DNA from: Acanthococcus lagerstroemiae
Lineage: Eukaryota; Arthropoda; Insecta; Hemiptera; Eriococcidae
Length of the DNA stretch: 64,000 nucleotides
Assembly: GCA_031841125.1 (NCBI GenBank)
Contig: CM063106.1
Span: 40,358,001-40,422,000 of the forward strand
Direction: 5' to 3'
Shown: one piece after another, positions 1 to 12,499 of the stretch
Layout: each line of letters begins with the position of its first letter
How positions within the stretch are numbered: position 1 is the stretch's first letter
Made by a program: the position numbers and the translations under genes
The notes under the pieces: generated by a model
Database searches by the model: none
What the model was told of the DNA's origin: nothing
What the model saw: the letters and a program-made list of their open reading frames with translations, nothing else

Positions 1-100
1 AACATGTATGCAATAAAATGGAATTATCAAACAAAAAATTGCAAAAGAAACTGCAGTATATGAACTACACTCTATATCATCTAAAATAGTATATTACACA

Positions 101-760
101 CCAAGAGTCACTTGTGGCTCTTGTTGTGAAAGATATTTTTGTCACTTGTGGCTCTTGTTGTAGAAGATATTTTTTAGACGACTTGATCAGAAGCGGCAAT
201 GTTTTTCGCTGACATGGTCTGGTTTTTTTTTTTTTTTTTTTTTTTTTAATCTATTGATTTATTTAAATTATAGACAGATGATTTTTGTGTGCGTAATTAA
301 TTCAAAAATTTAATTTGCTCAGTTAATTACTAACAAAGTACAGTATCACAGTCGTGTCTTCAGTTTGTTTACATGCACAAACAGTATACACAGGTAGTGG
401 CCAGCAAAAACGTAACGACAGTCAACAACAAACGGTTACAGCTGTACTACATCGTGAATATTTAAATGCGTTCTTAAGTCGCTATTTTGTAATTCGCTCC
501 GAGGCCGAGTGGTTAGAGACGATCGCTGCATTTCAGTCAAATGTTTCAATGGACGCGGGTTTGATTCCCCGATACAAAATTACTGGCTAGCAGTTTTTTC
601 ATATAAAAACGCTGGAACGTTTACTTTACATGCAGGTTTTGTTAGCGCTCGATAGATGAATGATAGGCGCTTCTTGTCGTCTGTAAAACACCAACGTAAA
701 CATTGCCTTTCTGATCAAGTAGTATAAAAAACATTTTTCAACTCACTCGAGGCAAATGTT
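101..760. repeat. Dispersed repeat with tRNA-like core, copy 1
   Basis: The left part (about 150-205) and the right part (about 650-730) are inverted copies of each other, both containing a stretch like ACTTGATCAGAA followed by GGCAATGTTT. Between them lies a T-run (222-247) and, at about 503-580 on the plus strand, a tRNA-like segment with an A-box (GGCCGAGTGGTTAGAG) and a B-box (GGGTTTGATTCC). The same repeat occurs in opposite orientation near 30.8-31.4 kb. The tRNA-like part and the poly(A)/T tract point in opposite directions, so this is not a simple SINE. It is more like a composite or inverted-repeat element that holds a tRNA-Ser/Leu-like sequence. The tRNA part does not fold cleanly enough to call a functional tRNA. 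Confidence 0.55.
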
Positions 761-1688
761 GTAATCAGTCTCACAAAAAGTTTTCTTACAATGTCTCCCA
801 CAATTTCCATCAAAATCGCTCAAAATCATCATTACTAGTTTGAGTACAATAAGGCGCACAAAATGAGTAACAGAAAAAAGTTATGAACAAAAACAGGTAA
901 TTCAAGATCTAGTGTCTCATCTTATCTTGTAAAATGTGTTTTCCTTTATCTTCCTATTTTCTTACTTTGAGTGGGTAACATTTTCGGAGGACTGTACAAA
1001 ATTAGAGTAAGACACAGTTTTTACGATTTTGGTCGCATAATTACGCACCAAAATTGATTAGTGATAAAAAAAGGTTCACGTATTTCGGAACTGAGACCAT
1101 TTTACAACATATCTTATTTCGACCTTCGAACTGAAATATCAGAATCCATAGGATATATTCTGCCGAATTAATAACAGCAATCGCTTCTACAACATATAAC
1201 CTTCACAACGATATATAATTCCTAATAATATGTATTTCCGATCAAATTCACCATCTCAGAATAAAAAATCCATCAACGAATAAAAAAATGACCATTCAAA
1301 ATACAAATTTTCTAAAATTCTGAAACCAGTATTAGTACATACTATCAATGTTACACATATCAATAGTCATGATACACATCGATACATGTTGTGTCCAAGT
1401 TTCACCCAGGTAGCGCTATTAGCGCATGACATACAGTTAGTGAGGCTTCTTATAACTGAGACTTATTTCAACATCTACCCCTACATGAGGAATAATCTGC
1501 ATTACTCTTTTTGAATCAGTCCTTCGGTTTGGCATAATAATCTGGGGAGGAACTACATGCTGCTATCCATAGCAACTTGTGAACGCCAGAAAAAGAGCTT
1601 TAAGGAATAGCATCGGATTGAAAAAGTGTAACAGCACTGCTCCTTGGTTTAAACAACTAAGAATACTAAAATTATCAGATTTGTATAG
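761..1688. other. No gene recognised
   Basis: AT-rich sequence with no long open frame and no repeat that I could match elsewhere in the window. Confidence 0.5.
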
Positions 1689-1690
1689 TA

Positions 1691-2458
1691 CAACTGAGGA
1701 GGCGCACTTTCAAAGTAACCTAATTGCAAAATCAAGATTTTTTTAGTTAGTGGCGCCATCTGTTAGGAGGGACCATAAACTACATTAGTACCCGTCTGGT
1801 ATCACCCAACAACTCGTCGTTCCTCTTTAAACGTAGTTCATCTGTGAATTACTGATGCGATGTACTTCCAACGTGACCCTAAATCTAAAAAAAGTTGTTT
1901 GTATGCGAATATAATCAGTATTCTTCATTTCAAAATAATTTATTATTAATCGAAATTACTGTTCGACAACATCTTGAAATGTCCGCCACTTTCGAATACT
2001 ACGACAGTCACTGAACAAACGTTTTTTAAAACCATTTTTTAACCTTTTAATACAATTCTTGCAGGAAAAATTGACTTTTTCAGTAAAATGAGCATTCTTT
2101 TTCAAAAACTAATTCAAGCGATAGTACGTACACATGCTGAAGCAACGATATAAGCATTTTTCACCCGAATTTCTATCACATATACCCTTTAAAAGCGATT
2201 AGTCGGTACAATTTTTCATTTTTGTACTTCCAAAGTGACCTAACTGCATGAGTATTTGTTTTCAAAACGCTGTCTTCGCGGTAGGGGCATAATTTGCAAA
2301 AACAAAAACGACAAATATTTTCTTGGAAGGTTGAACCTATCGATACTAATTAAAAAAAATTAATTACTTCACTACTTTTGCGTATACAGTGTTTACCTTG
2401 TTTTTGTCAAAACGCAAATTTTGCAGTTAGGTCATTTTGTAACGGAGCTCCTCAACTG
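1691..2458. mobile_element. TA-flanked inverted-repeat element (Tc1/mariner-type MITE)
   Basis: The ends are inverted copies over about 45 bp. The left end reads CAACTGAGGAGGCGCAC and the reverse complement of the right end reads CAGTTGAGGAGCTCCG; both continue into a shared stretch containing TGCAAAAT. A TA dinucleotide abuts both ends (1689-1690 and 2459-2460), as expected for Tc1/mariner-type target duplication. Shorter degenerate copies of the terminal block (TTCCAAMGTGACC) occur inside near 1867 and 2227. No transposase frame is visible, so it is non-autonomous. Superfamily assignment is inferred from the TA flank only. Confidence 0.7.
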
Positions 2459-4235
2459 TATTGGCATACAGTATGAGAAACAGAGAGAAATTTGCCATAT
2501 GAATTAGAGAAGGTGCAGCAGTATGAGTAGGGGGTCTTTTGCGAATTGACCAAAGAAAATGGAATAAATCAAGAGGTAGAAATCACGTTGGTTACATGAT
2601 TCCGAAAGTACGAGTAGTTTCTGAGATATTGTTAACTGCACTGCATGGGCTTTGCCCGGATACGTCTGTAATGCATATGAAAAGACTGTGGCGAGAATTA
2701 TTTGGCAGGGAGGGATTAGGGGTAACTGTGGGAAATAAAATTGAAAATATTAAAATACTCTCCGTAGCCTGGATACGCGGGTTTATACATTGTAGCCAGC
2801 GGGTGCCTCTATATGTTCAAAAATTATGTAAATTATACGTATTATTAAACTGCACGCACCTTTGGTGGTTTGGCTTCTAGTATTTGTATATGTGGGTGGA
2901 TATATCAACTAAAGCAAATTAATATTGATTGATTGATTATTTATTTATTTATTTATTTATTTATAAGAGAGGGAGGTCCTTCACAGCCGACAATGGCCAA
3001 TGACGAAGGACCCCAATAAAAGATAAAAAATAATTAAAAAATAAAACTAAAATAGAACAAAAATAATACCGGACAAATCAAAAAATAAACTTAAAATAAA
3101 GAAAAGTAAAAATAAAAAAGAATGCTAAATGAGAGAGTGAGAGAGAGCGAGAAAGGGGAGGGAGAGAGAGAGAGAAGGAAAGAGAGGAATGATCACTTTT
3201 TGCCGAACTATCCCAACGCCCAAGTATCCCATTCCCCGCGTGCACTGCGATCGCTACCCCGTCAGTGTCTAGTTTCTCACGGGGTGAAGTTTTTCAGGAT
3301 CAGAGATTCACAAATGCAGTTACTCAAAAAGTTTGAAGACCCGTTGCCTGAACCTAGCTTTATTTACTATGCGGATTCCAAGTTCGGATTTCCAGTTTTG
3401 TCACTTACTAATTGATTCAGTTGAAGAAAAGTAGTAGCCTACGATAGGCATTAATCCGATTCTTACTTACTGTCTGTAAAAAATGTCATGTTTCGATCAG
3501 AGCACTCTCTAGATTAGTTCCATGGGTTCAAAAACATTTTCTGAAAAGTTGAGCAAAATCGAAGAAGGTGAACCTATGTCGCAAATGGCGAAATCTTTAT
3601 GTGAGCTGACGTGGATTTTTGGAATTTGAGATCCTCAGATATCTAAAGCCACCCCATACGAGGAGTCAAAAAGTGATTAATGTCGAAATTAGTGTTTAGA
3701 GAATTTCTAGATTCATTCCAGGGGTTATTTCCCTCTCCTTTCAACTGTTATGGCTTCACGGGAGAGGGGGGAGTTAATTTCCACCTACTCATATTTCCTT
3801 TAATTTCCTAATCTTTTACATCGATAACCCTTTGAGGCTCCACAGGGGGCTAATCTTCAATTACACCAATCCAAGTCAAGTTCTTTACGTCTATAACATA
3901 GTCTTTTCGATCGCTGAATCCATTTTAGAGGTCATTTTACTTCTCCTACCCAACTTTAAATCTCCGCGGATTACTGATCTTTAGTTATTTAAATTTTCCC
4001 GGTTTCCCAATTCTTAACTTAGGAGGGTTTTCTCAATCCCTAAATCTGTTTCTGGGTTTCTTTTTTCCCTCCCTTCCACCTTATAGGCCCTACAGGGGGT
4101 TAATAATCTTCAGTTACTCCAATTTCCCAAAATTTTGAGTTTTCCACGTTGTTAGTAGGGCTTTCAGAGTTCGGACCACAAAGCCCTGTTTCCAATACAA
4201 GCAACGTAAAAATTGGAGTAATAGCTGATTAGCCC
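2459..4235. other. No gene recognised; simple repeats
   Basis: It contains a TTGA/TTTA microsatellite (about 2925-2962), a hairpin-forming GGTCCTTC...GAAGGACC pair (about 2974-3022) followed by an A-rich tract, and a GA-rich tract (about 3130-3190). Such a microsatellite and A-rich tail could be the 3' end of an old retroelement. The 113- and 97-codon open frames here show nothing I recognise. Confidence 0.4.
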
Positions 4236-4239
4236 ATTG

Positions 4240-4390
4240 ACGGGGTCAGGTTGGCCGAGTGGATAGCGCGTTCGTCTAGGAATTCAGAGGTCCTGGGTTC
4301 AAGCCTACATAGCAATTCACCAGATTTCGAACCAGGCCGGTTTTTCGGCCAGAGGAAGAGGGCTAAGACAGCCCTAGCAGCCTCCACAAC
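4240..4390 (+). repeat. tRNA-derived SINE-like head
   Basis: GGTTGGCCGAGTGGATAGCG resembles a pol III A-box and CCTGGGTTCAAGCC a B-box, at normal spacing (about 4250-4312). The flanks do not form an acceptor stem, so a working tRNA is unlikely and a SINE head is the better reading. It runs into GC-rich repeat sequence. Confidence 0.5.
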
Positions 4391-4890
4391 GTCTCTAAGG
4401 TAATGCCCGAAAGGGCGGATATGGTGGAGGACGGAGCTTGGGGGGAGGTAGGTCGTGATGATGGACGAGGAGGAGTTGTGGTGGGGAGGGCTCTCTATAT
4501 AGTAAACAGTAAAAACCACCGCCTTTTTCGCCTCTGTAGGGATAAATTCCTGGTAAAGTAAAATCCACTGCCACCACCGCCTCCGGGAGAGAAAACCATT
4601 GCGGGTTGCCTACCATGCCTCTTAATTGCTCATTTCTCCAGAGGTAGCCTACCCTTGGGAGGGGTTTCATGGTGGAGGAAGGAGCTTAGTAAAATCCGCC
4701 ACCGCCTCCGGAAGAAAAAGAAACACTGCGGGTTGTCTACCCTGCACCTTAATTTCTCATTCCTCCACGGGTAGCATACCCTTGCGAGGGAGTTCATGAT
4801 GAAGGAGGGAGCTTGGGAAGGAAGGTCGCGGTGAAGGATGAGGACGAGTTGTCGTGGGGGAGGCTCCTCCTCCTTCCCCTCCCTTAATCT
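4391..4890 (+). repeat. GC-rich tandemly repeated segment, copy A
   Basis: Several degenerate units of about 150-170 bp carry recurring phrases such as TACCCTTGGGAGGG, TGCGGGTTG and CACCGCCTCCGG. The same family occurs on the opposite strand at 17.2-17.95 kb. The open frames seen here are by-products of the repeat. Confidence 0.6.
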
Positions 4891-4924
4891 CCCCAGATGA
4901 CGTCATACACTGATAGTGAGTATA

Positions 4925-5238
4925 ATTGAGAGAAAACCTTGATGGTCCCAGTAATGGAACGTGCGCTTAATTGGCCACTATGTTGCGAAATACTGACGGG
5001 GGAAAAAGCTGGTAATATCGTGTGTATCCCGCGTATAGTCCTGGATACCTGTGGTGATCCTGATATGCTTTTTACACAGAAAATATTGCAGTTTCCTGAC
5101 AGATTAGCATTCGCTATGACGATCAGTAAATCTCAAGGGCATAGCATTGACCGAATTGGGTTATATATCGATACAAGTCGTCAACTTGTCGAAATTGTTA
5201 TAGTAATTTTCTTTAAAAAATTTGTTATAACTCAATAA
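4925..5238 (+). pseudogene. Helitron helicase C-terminal remnant
   Basis: The frame from 4939 gives about 85 residues resembling the last motifs of Pif1-like Helitron helicases: a GEKAGNIVCIPRI stretch, then LQFPDRLAFAMTISKSQG, which matches the conserved LAFAMTINKSQGQT-type motif, then a GLYI segment. In the full protein this belongs to the RepHel enzyme that replicates Helitrons by rolling circle. Here the Rep domain and the upstream helicase motifs are absent and the frame ends just before the usual final motif. It is a truncated fossil. Confidence 0.75.
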
Positions 5239-8200
5239 AATTACGATTTTTGTGAAGAAACACTTCATGTACCGCTATATTTGATTATTTCGACAGCAGT
5301 AACTATGCGCTAGGTTAATGTATGCGTTCTATTTTAACACTCCAGTTTGAAAAAAATTATTTGAAGTGATGTTTCTCAAGGCCACTCATTGGTGAGGGTG
5401 CAAACAAATAAAATATTGAAATAAAACGGCCACAGCAGTCTAAAATAATCGAATATAGCGGCCGTTGAAATATTGCTTTCTGGGGTTACAACCAATTTTT
5501 TGGAAAAAATCGTATCGACCATTTCGATAGGGAATTTTATGGGAAACATTTTTGGTAATTACTACTTTCCCAAAAAACGCAATATTCCGCGAGATAATTG
5601 GAAAAAACGCCGCGACGCATGCGAGGTACAGGATGAAACTCTCAGTATGTAGAACCCATTTCACTACAGAATCCCGTGAAAACCCTTTCTACAGGAATCA
5701 GTCCGAATAAATGTCCTTCTTTGACACATATCTCCCAGACTACTATAAAGCTCAAGAGGCGGCCCACTAGGAAACCTATCAACTGATTATATTGAATAGC
5801 GTTACGCCATTTATATGAACGCACCTTCATTACTGAAGTCCTGCTTAGACTAATGTCGGAATACGAACCGTCTACCTTGAATTCTGTAATTTGGCGAATG
5901 TTTTTTGTTCTTCCTGAAAATTTAGATGTTTATACTTGAGACACTTTGGAAAGTTTATCTTCATATGTTTTGTATCGTAATTCATTTCTTTGGTTTTTGA
6001 ATACGTTGAAGTTACCTTTGGAGTCATTTCGGATGCATCCTCCTACACCTATAAAAGTCTACGGGAAGCCCACATCTGAAAATCAGCGTTGGCAGTTTCC
6101 AAATATACTGATATTGGGATTTCTTGAGTCACTAAGTTCACTTTAGAGGTTGTTTTAGAAGGGAGGTAGTGCGTCCGTCTGTAGGGCACCCGAATTTCAG
6201 GTGCATGTTGGATGAGCGTTGCCTCGGTCAGTAGGGTGTTCCATAGTGGCCTAGCAGGACAGCGCGAATCCGTGGCGGAGAGACGAAATGGGGGCTCAGG
6301 TCAGCCTCAATGCGTCCCTCTGGTCACTGATGCGATACTCGAAAGGGTATTTTCCGGGGCCTGGTGTGCGGTGTCTGGGAGCGACTTTGGCACGCGTGCA
6401 TCGTCATACGCTCCATCAAGTGAGCCGCACCCCATGCCAATTAAGACACATCCAAGAGGCTGAAAATTAAACTAAAATACCTCCCTTTTCTCCGAAAAGT
6501 TGGTAATATTGAAAGTCACATAAGTGGGCATCCGTAATTTCAAACATGGGATTTTCTGAGCCGAAGAGCTCATTTCCGAGGTTTGTTTCAAAACATATTG
6601 CTCCTTTAAGGCTTCAACGGGCTCTGAACCTCTAAATATTGGATTTCATCTTCAAAAAATACATCGATAGTAAGATATTCTAAGTCGCTGAATTCATTTT
6701 TGAGGTCATTCCGGTTGTAACCTCCACCTATCGGATTCATTTCTCCAGAATTTTCTTATCATCGAAGGTGTCCATCTGCTATCAAAGGTTAGAAAACGAC
6801 TCCCGAAGTACCCAGTGCTCAAGAACTCTTTGAAATGCAGAATTTTTCCATATTTCTGAATAGTTCATAAGTTCCATATACTTGCTGTATTTTAAATCTG
6901 AGCTTCAGTCAGATACTTTCATCGACTCGAGTCCGGAGTTTCGCGATTTGGCGCATGTATTCGCTTACGACGACAGGGAATTCGCAAACCAAAGTGGGAT
7001 GGCGGATTACAAGCGAGCCCCATTAAGTGACTTCGTACAGCGTCGCCGATTTAAAAATTCATGACTGTTTTATCAACACGAGCACAGGAGTCTTTCTTGG
7101 CTTTATTTCGTACAGCTAAAACTTTGCTTCAACGCTTGCGGTGTTTCTCTACTGTAAAGACGTGCCGTGTATCTACGTATACCTCTATACATTACTCAAG
7201 TATTCGCTTTTCTTATCTGCTGTGGCGTATATCCTCCGCCCTCCCTTTACCGATAATTTCTTTAATTACGTTCTCGTGTCTTTGAAAACTTTACGTATTC
7301 CGTTGAGCCAGTGGACTGGATTACACTGTAGCCGAATAAACGCGGTGAAAATCGGTTTCCATTTTTCCTTCTGATATCGTGTCAATTGCTGTAGGCGGAG
7401 AGTGAGCGCGGAAAGAAAGTTGAAAATAAAAAACGAAAAAAACACGAAAAAAACTGAATAACTAGCTGAAAATGCCCATGGGAAATTCGAATAATACGCA
7501 ACGTTACTTGGAATAATTATTATTCTAACAACGAAAGGAAAAGGGAGAACGCACCCCTTAAGAGCCGGAATATTTTATTAATATCGTAAATTACCTTCGT
7601 TACATTTTAACCCTTTTATACTAATGGCCGAGTTACATTAATTCATTAAAAGAATTAAGCGAAAATGTAAATTTTAACCGGCTGCAACTTTCTGTTAATT
7701 TGGGCGAGCAGGGGTCAAATACGTTCAATGAGAGGTGCTCGTTAATATACGTAGAATAAGTAGAGAACACGTCGATTTTAACAACACTGGCTGCGCGAAA
7801 AATTATTGTATAATACACAGTCGTGTACATGAGTCCGTTGTTCGCAGGGTGCAATATAAAATGTGAAGAAATGGTACGATAATTTCACCGGCGTTTAGCC
7901 AGCCGTCCGTACCCAACAGGTATAAAGAGAATTCGTGCATGACGACGGACACGCGACATATCGTGACTTTAAAAGTTGAGGTTGGTAAAAAAAAAAAAAA
8001 AAAAAAAAAAAACGAGCAGTGAGGGAACCTAAACGGTGCAAGGCGGAAAAAAAGTGTATAAAAGGTCGAGCGCGTTTTTACGCACGATGTAGTTTTTTCT
8101 AAATGTCCAAAAGCGATTACGACGTTTCAAGCATTCTCTCATTGTATAATTGACGAGACTCGAAACTGTGAAATGCGTTTTGGCCGAACATTAATCAACA

Positions 8201-9479
8201 ATCATCAAGGAATGAAGGGTAGAATGAAAACAAAAGAGGCTCTCGCCATGCCGAGGCGTCATTTAACACCTAAGTAACACCATGTGTGTAGTTCATATCT
8301 GCACTAAAACCTTCTGTCTCTTTCTGCGCGGAACAACTATCTAAAATAAATCGTTAGAATAGCGCAGTCAGCATTACAATCCCTCGCAAAACTATTTAAA
8401 CATATCAATTCAGCATCAGTAGGTGAAACTCACCTCAAATATCAAATCTATGTTGACCGATGTGAAATAGATGTCAAAGTAAAACTGATGTCAAACGATG
8501 TGAACACCGAGGAATGTGAAATTGATGTAGAACTACGTGAAATTGATGGGGCGACCCTCTCTCCTTTCGAATGCACAATTTTGTATAAATCATTCTACGT
8601 AGCACAATGCAAGCGTCTCAGCAATACCTTTTGTCGTCTGCATACCTGCACTTCTTGTAGGTGGTTTTTTCTAAAACATTTTTCTTCTTCTTATTCGCTG
8701 TTCTTTTTTCTTCCCTCCATCGGCCAGGCAGGACATTACTTAAGTACTTAAGTTACAGTTTATATGTTTCAACACACGCATTAAGATTTACTTTTGCTAT
8801 TCAGCAATTCAAGTTTGATTGATAGGGGTACACTAGCCAGTTGTGAGCTCACGCGTTTGTGCAATAGTGTTTTGCATTAATCAGTAAACGGAAACCATTA
8901 GTGCAGTGTACAAACGTGAAATAGTTCTCCGACGGTAAAATCGGCTGTAATATAGAAATGGAAGAGACAATATGTGGCAGTTTGGCGAGATTTGTAGCGT
9001 TTTTGTTCCGGAGATACAAGCGGTAAAAGATGAGTGTAACAAGAACGCGCGAAAACACGTTTTTGGGAAAAACGCGTTTAAAGTTAGATACACCTTTTTC
9101 TCCCACTCCGTCAAGCGGCCCTAACTCGACGCGGAATCACGTTACCAGCCTCAATGAGGGCTTGTTGGAAAGGTAATTTTTCGCTCTTCTGCGTGGTAAC
9201 AATTCAAAACATCGGATTTATTCGTGAGCTCCGAAAAACCACGGAGAAGCGAACGCAGACATTCGCATTCTTTTCTCATTCTCTTCCTTAATTCTCTTCC
9301 TCTCTCTTCCTCTTCTCTCTCATGCGCGTAAATTTTCTCTTTGTTGTTGCCATGTTTGTTCTACAGAAATCAACCAAATCCTCAACATTGATTTTTTTTG
9401 TTTTTCTTTTTTTGCGTTTTCTGAGACTTCGATCGAATGACAAAGTTACCTCTTTTTATAGAAACTGCCACTTTATAGT
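5239..9479. other. No gene recognised
   Basis: About 4 kb with only short open frames (at most 87 codons) and no family I recognise. It holds poly(A) at about 7988-8012, a CT-rich tract near 9290-9320 and one dispersed repeat (6325-6440). Confidence 0.4.
6325..6440 (+). repeat. Dispersed repeat, copy 1
   Basis: It matches 13672-13785 in the same orientation. Shared phrases include TGATGCGAT, CGAAAGGGTA, GTGCGGTGTCT and GCGTGCATCG. Confidence 0.6.
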
Positions 9480-9866
9480 CCAGGAGAATTAGCTAAAAAG
9501 AGGTGTTTGATGGAATTAATTGCAGCACAGCTGAAACTTGGTACGATTGTTTAGTACCCTCTCCAGAAAAGCCTCGTGATCTCCTCCCTCCCCCGGTGTG
9601 AGCATCACCCCTCAGAGTCCAAGAAGTGTCCCAGAAACAGTTTTTTACTTGTATCTAGCTCAAAATTGAGTTATAGGTAAATATATCCCTCATCAAAATT
9701 AAAGAGCGTAAAATTCTCTATAAAAATGATATCTATGTTGTGTTTTTTTTTTTTTTTTTCGTGAATCCCATGCCAACCAAGATAATCGGCGTTCAAGATC
9801 ACACGAGCATGTAAATATGGAGTAACCTACAATGTACGCAGTATAGGAACGCTGAAATAATCGCGA
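9480..9866. repeat. Left arm of an inverted-repeat pair
   Basis: It is the reverse complement of 11165-11549 over about 385 bp with roughly 80-85% identity by eye. It includes the block GGAATTAATTGCAGCAC and a homopolymer tract. About 1.3 kb separates the arms. Confidence 0.75.
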
Positions 9867-10269
9867 AAACACATGACTGGATGCATAGAATGTTACATGA
9901 TATAATTTCAATTTATTATCTTTATTATTATAAGAATTCTTCTTCATCCGAATCTACATGTATACAATTTTCTGCGTTTAAACAACCTCCTCTACAAACG
10001 CGTGGCTACAAAAGATACCCACTTTACGGCAACCACAAGCTCGTGATCCCGATGCAGAAAACTTAAGTTCGTGTAAACCCGCTCGAGACCCTTGGAAAAT
10101 CGACCCTCGTTAGCCCTGTCTCAACCCGGTATGTTTCCCCTCCAGCAGCCAATCAGAGCGCTCCATTCGAGGGGAGCCATCAGGTTAGTCAATCACAGCG
10201 CTTCATTCACGTGTAGCCCTCTCACTACTCGAGCTATACACAGGTGTTGAGACACCCGTGCTATACCCT

Positions 10270-10510
10270 TTATGTATGCCCTTTGTAGACCCGTCGTATA
10301 GCCCCTCTGTATTTCTCTGAGAATCCCCTTTGTAAACTGTCGTATAGCTCCTCTGCACACCCTATATGTATGCCCTTGTAGACTCGTCGTATAGCCCCTC
10401 TGTTTCCTCTTGCATAGATCCCCTTTGTAGACCCGTTGTATAGCCCTTCCATATCCCCTTCATGAATCCCCCTCCGTAAACCCGGGTAGATCCCCTCTTG
10501 TAATTCAGAT
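10270..10510. repeat. Short-period degenerate tandem repeat
   Basis: Phrases such as TATAGCCCCTCTGT and CCCTTTGTAGACC recur every 30-60 bp. They turn the minus-strand frame into a repetitive tail. Confidence 0.6.
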
Positions 10511-10770
10511 ACATATGGGAAGGGATGATGGGCTCTCAGCCAGTTTAAAAAAGTTTGAACATCCCTTCTATCATGATGCACTCGTGATTCCCTCAATTCT
10601 TTATGCTGAGCACTCGTTTCTGGTTGACAGTGTGTGAACTTTTCCAAACCTTGGCACAGATGAAGCATATGACAGGGGCGCTAAGAATCCACTGCTGCAA
10701 AAGCCTAGAGGTAACACCGCATCGATGAGTCAGTCCGCCTGCACTCTTCATAATTCGCATGAGTGTTTAT
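10500..10770 (-). pseudogene. Transposon-associated uncharacterised protein fragment
   Basis: Two minus-strand frames, one after the other, resemble a protein often seen in insect and other metazoan repeats. About 10650-10740 gives a KSAGGLT-like phrase and 10500-10650 gives an RESRVHHDRRDVQTFLNWL-like phrase followed by a HPF motif. A frameshift separates them and the downstream part is replaced by a short-period repeat. Function is unknown. It lies between the arms of the 9.5/11.5-kb inverted repeat, so it may be cargo of that element. Confidence 0.45.
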
Positions 10771-11164
10771 TGGATTCTCGTTTGGACGCTAAACAGTTGC
10801 TCTCTAACGGCCTAATGAAATGCGGCACGCTGATTGGTGTATTTGGACGAAAAGATGATTAGGGACAAAAATGTTCTGCAAAAAAACTCAAGTTGAGCTC
10901 ATCTGAAAGGAAATGATAAGGGTTGACACTTTAGATCTTTTCAATACTGAAAATGCTAAAACTCGTTTCACCTGTACATGTTTTTGTGGTAAAAATACCC
11001 TGATCATCTTTTCGTCCACTACACTAGCGCATCTACAGGAGTGTCCAAACGCCAATAGTCATGTCGCTACATATCTATTGTCTGCCTTCAATCCGGTTTC
11101 TAAAACAAGCTGGCCCATCTAGTATAGGGATAGGGATTTGGAATAATTACAGCGTTCAACGCTT

Positions 11165-11549
11165 CTCGCATAAGTGACGAGTTCGGCGTTCGTATACCGC
11201 GTACGTTGTAGGTTCCTCCATATTTACATGCTTGTGTGATTTTGAAGGCCAATTATCTTGGTTGGTATGGGATTCGCGGGGGAAAAAAAACAAAAAAAAA
11301 ACATGGATATCATTTTTGTAGAGAATTCTACGCTCTTTAATTTTGGTAAGGAATATTTTTACCTATAACTCAATTTTAAGCTAGATACAAGCCAGAAACG
11401 ATTTCCGAGGGGCACTTTTTGAACTCTGGGGGTGATGCTCACACAGGGGAGGGGGGAATTATGGGGATTTTCCGAAGAGGGTACTAAACAATCGTACCTA
11501 GTTTCAGCTGTGCTGCAATTAATTCCATCAAAAATGCTAATTCCCCCGG
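11165..11549. repeat. Right arm of an inverted-repeat pair
   Basis: Reverse-complement partner of 9480-9866. Its inner edge (11165-11220) matches the inner edge of the left arm, so the arms face each other across about 1.3 kb. Confidence 0.75.
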
Positions 11550-12010
11550 ACTAATAAACGAAATTTTGAACCAGTTGAAGGAGCTGAACCAGAAGTTGGA
11601 GCCCATCAACCAGAGAATTGCAGGACTGGAAGACAAAAACGTCGAACTAGAGGCAAAAATAGTACGAATCTCAAAAAAAAAACAAAAAAAAAACAAACAG
11701 GAATCTTGAAACCAGGATAAACGATATAGAACACTACAGTCGCCGGGATAATATCATAATAAATAGTATAAGTACCTCTAGTCGATAATGAGTGTGCACG
11801 CGAAAGGGTCAAAAGCTAATGGTCGACGTAGGAGACAGGGATATTGCGGTGGCTCACCGTCTCTCGTCAAAAACAACTGATTCACCAATAGTGGCCAAGT
11901 TCGTGAACCGGGACGTGAAATCGGTGATAATAAAAGCCTCGCGTGGATCAGCGGAGGAAAAGTGCTTATCCGAAATGACGAAAATAACAGAGAGTTATAA
12001 GGATCAGTTA
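11550..12010 (+). pseudogene. Non-LTR retrotransposon ORF1 remnant
   Basis: The plus strand encodes a leucine/glutamine-rich coiled coil (11555-11660), then a phrase matching the ORF1p signature LETRINDIEHYSRRDN (about 11700-11750). After a frameshift comes a second part with AHRLSSK and VAKFVNRDVKSVI (about 11840-11935). ORF1p-type proteins are RNA-binding chaperones of LINE-like elements. Homopolymer A-runs and at least one frameshift break it. No matching ORF2 lies directly downstream. Confidence 0.7.
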
Positions 12011-12220
12011 ACATGACCAGATCGACGAGATATACGAAATGATGAATATGTCAGAGGATACGGAAGCGGAAACACAGACAAGAATGACTAGCGGAGGAGA
12101 TAAGATAATTAAGAAGAGAACAGCTGACGACATTCACCTTAAGCCCACTACACACGACTAGCCATGTCTATGTTTACTTCGTGAAAGTCCGCCTCTAAGT
12201 AGCGATTAATCGTCTAGCGC

Positions 12221-12480
12221 CAAGGGAGCGTTGTTTGGTAGTAGTGGGTACAAATGCACCCATTTGTGTTGGAATCACACTCGAAACATCATTCGAAAAT
12301 TAAAATAAAAAAGTTGCGCCTTCAGGAAGAGATTAGGCAGTTTGATTGAAGTCCTCAGAGAATGGTCTTGCGTAGCCGCGAAGGTACTGGGAAACTCGCT
12401 GCTGAGTAGTGGAGCAGTGGTTAATCGCCGAGCGCCGAGGCAGCGTTGTTTGTAGTGGGTACAAATGTACCCATTTATGG
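12221..12480 (+). repeat. Direct duplicate of about 48 bp
   Basis: 12221-12268 and 12433-12480 share GCAGCGTTGTTTG-like and TAGTGGGTACAAATG blocks. Each contains a small palindrome (GGGTACAAATG.ACCC). Confidence 0.55.
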
Positions 12481-12499
12481 TAAAGAAAGTAGAAATTAG

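Noticed and set aside
503..580. Functional tRNA gene
   Set aside because: A- and B-box-like sequences are present, but acceptor and T-stems do not pair properly, and the same sequence occurs in a dispersed repeat.
4250..4320. Functional tRNA-Leu/Ser gene
   Set aside because: Boxes look good, but no acceptor stem forms and SINE-like sequence continues past the expected 3' end.
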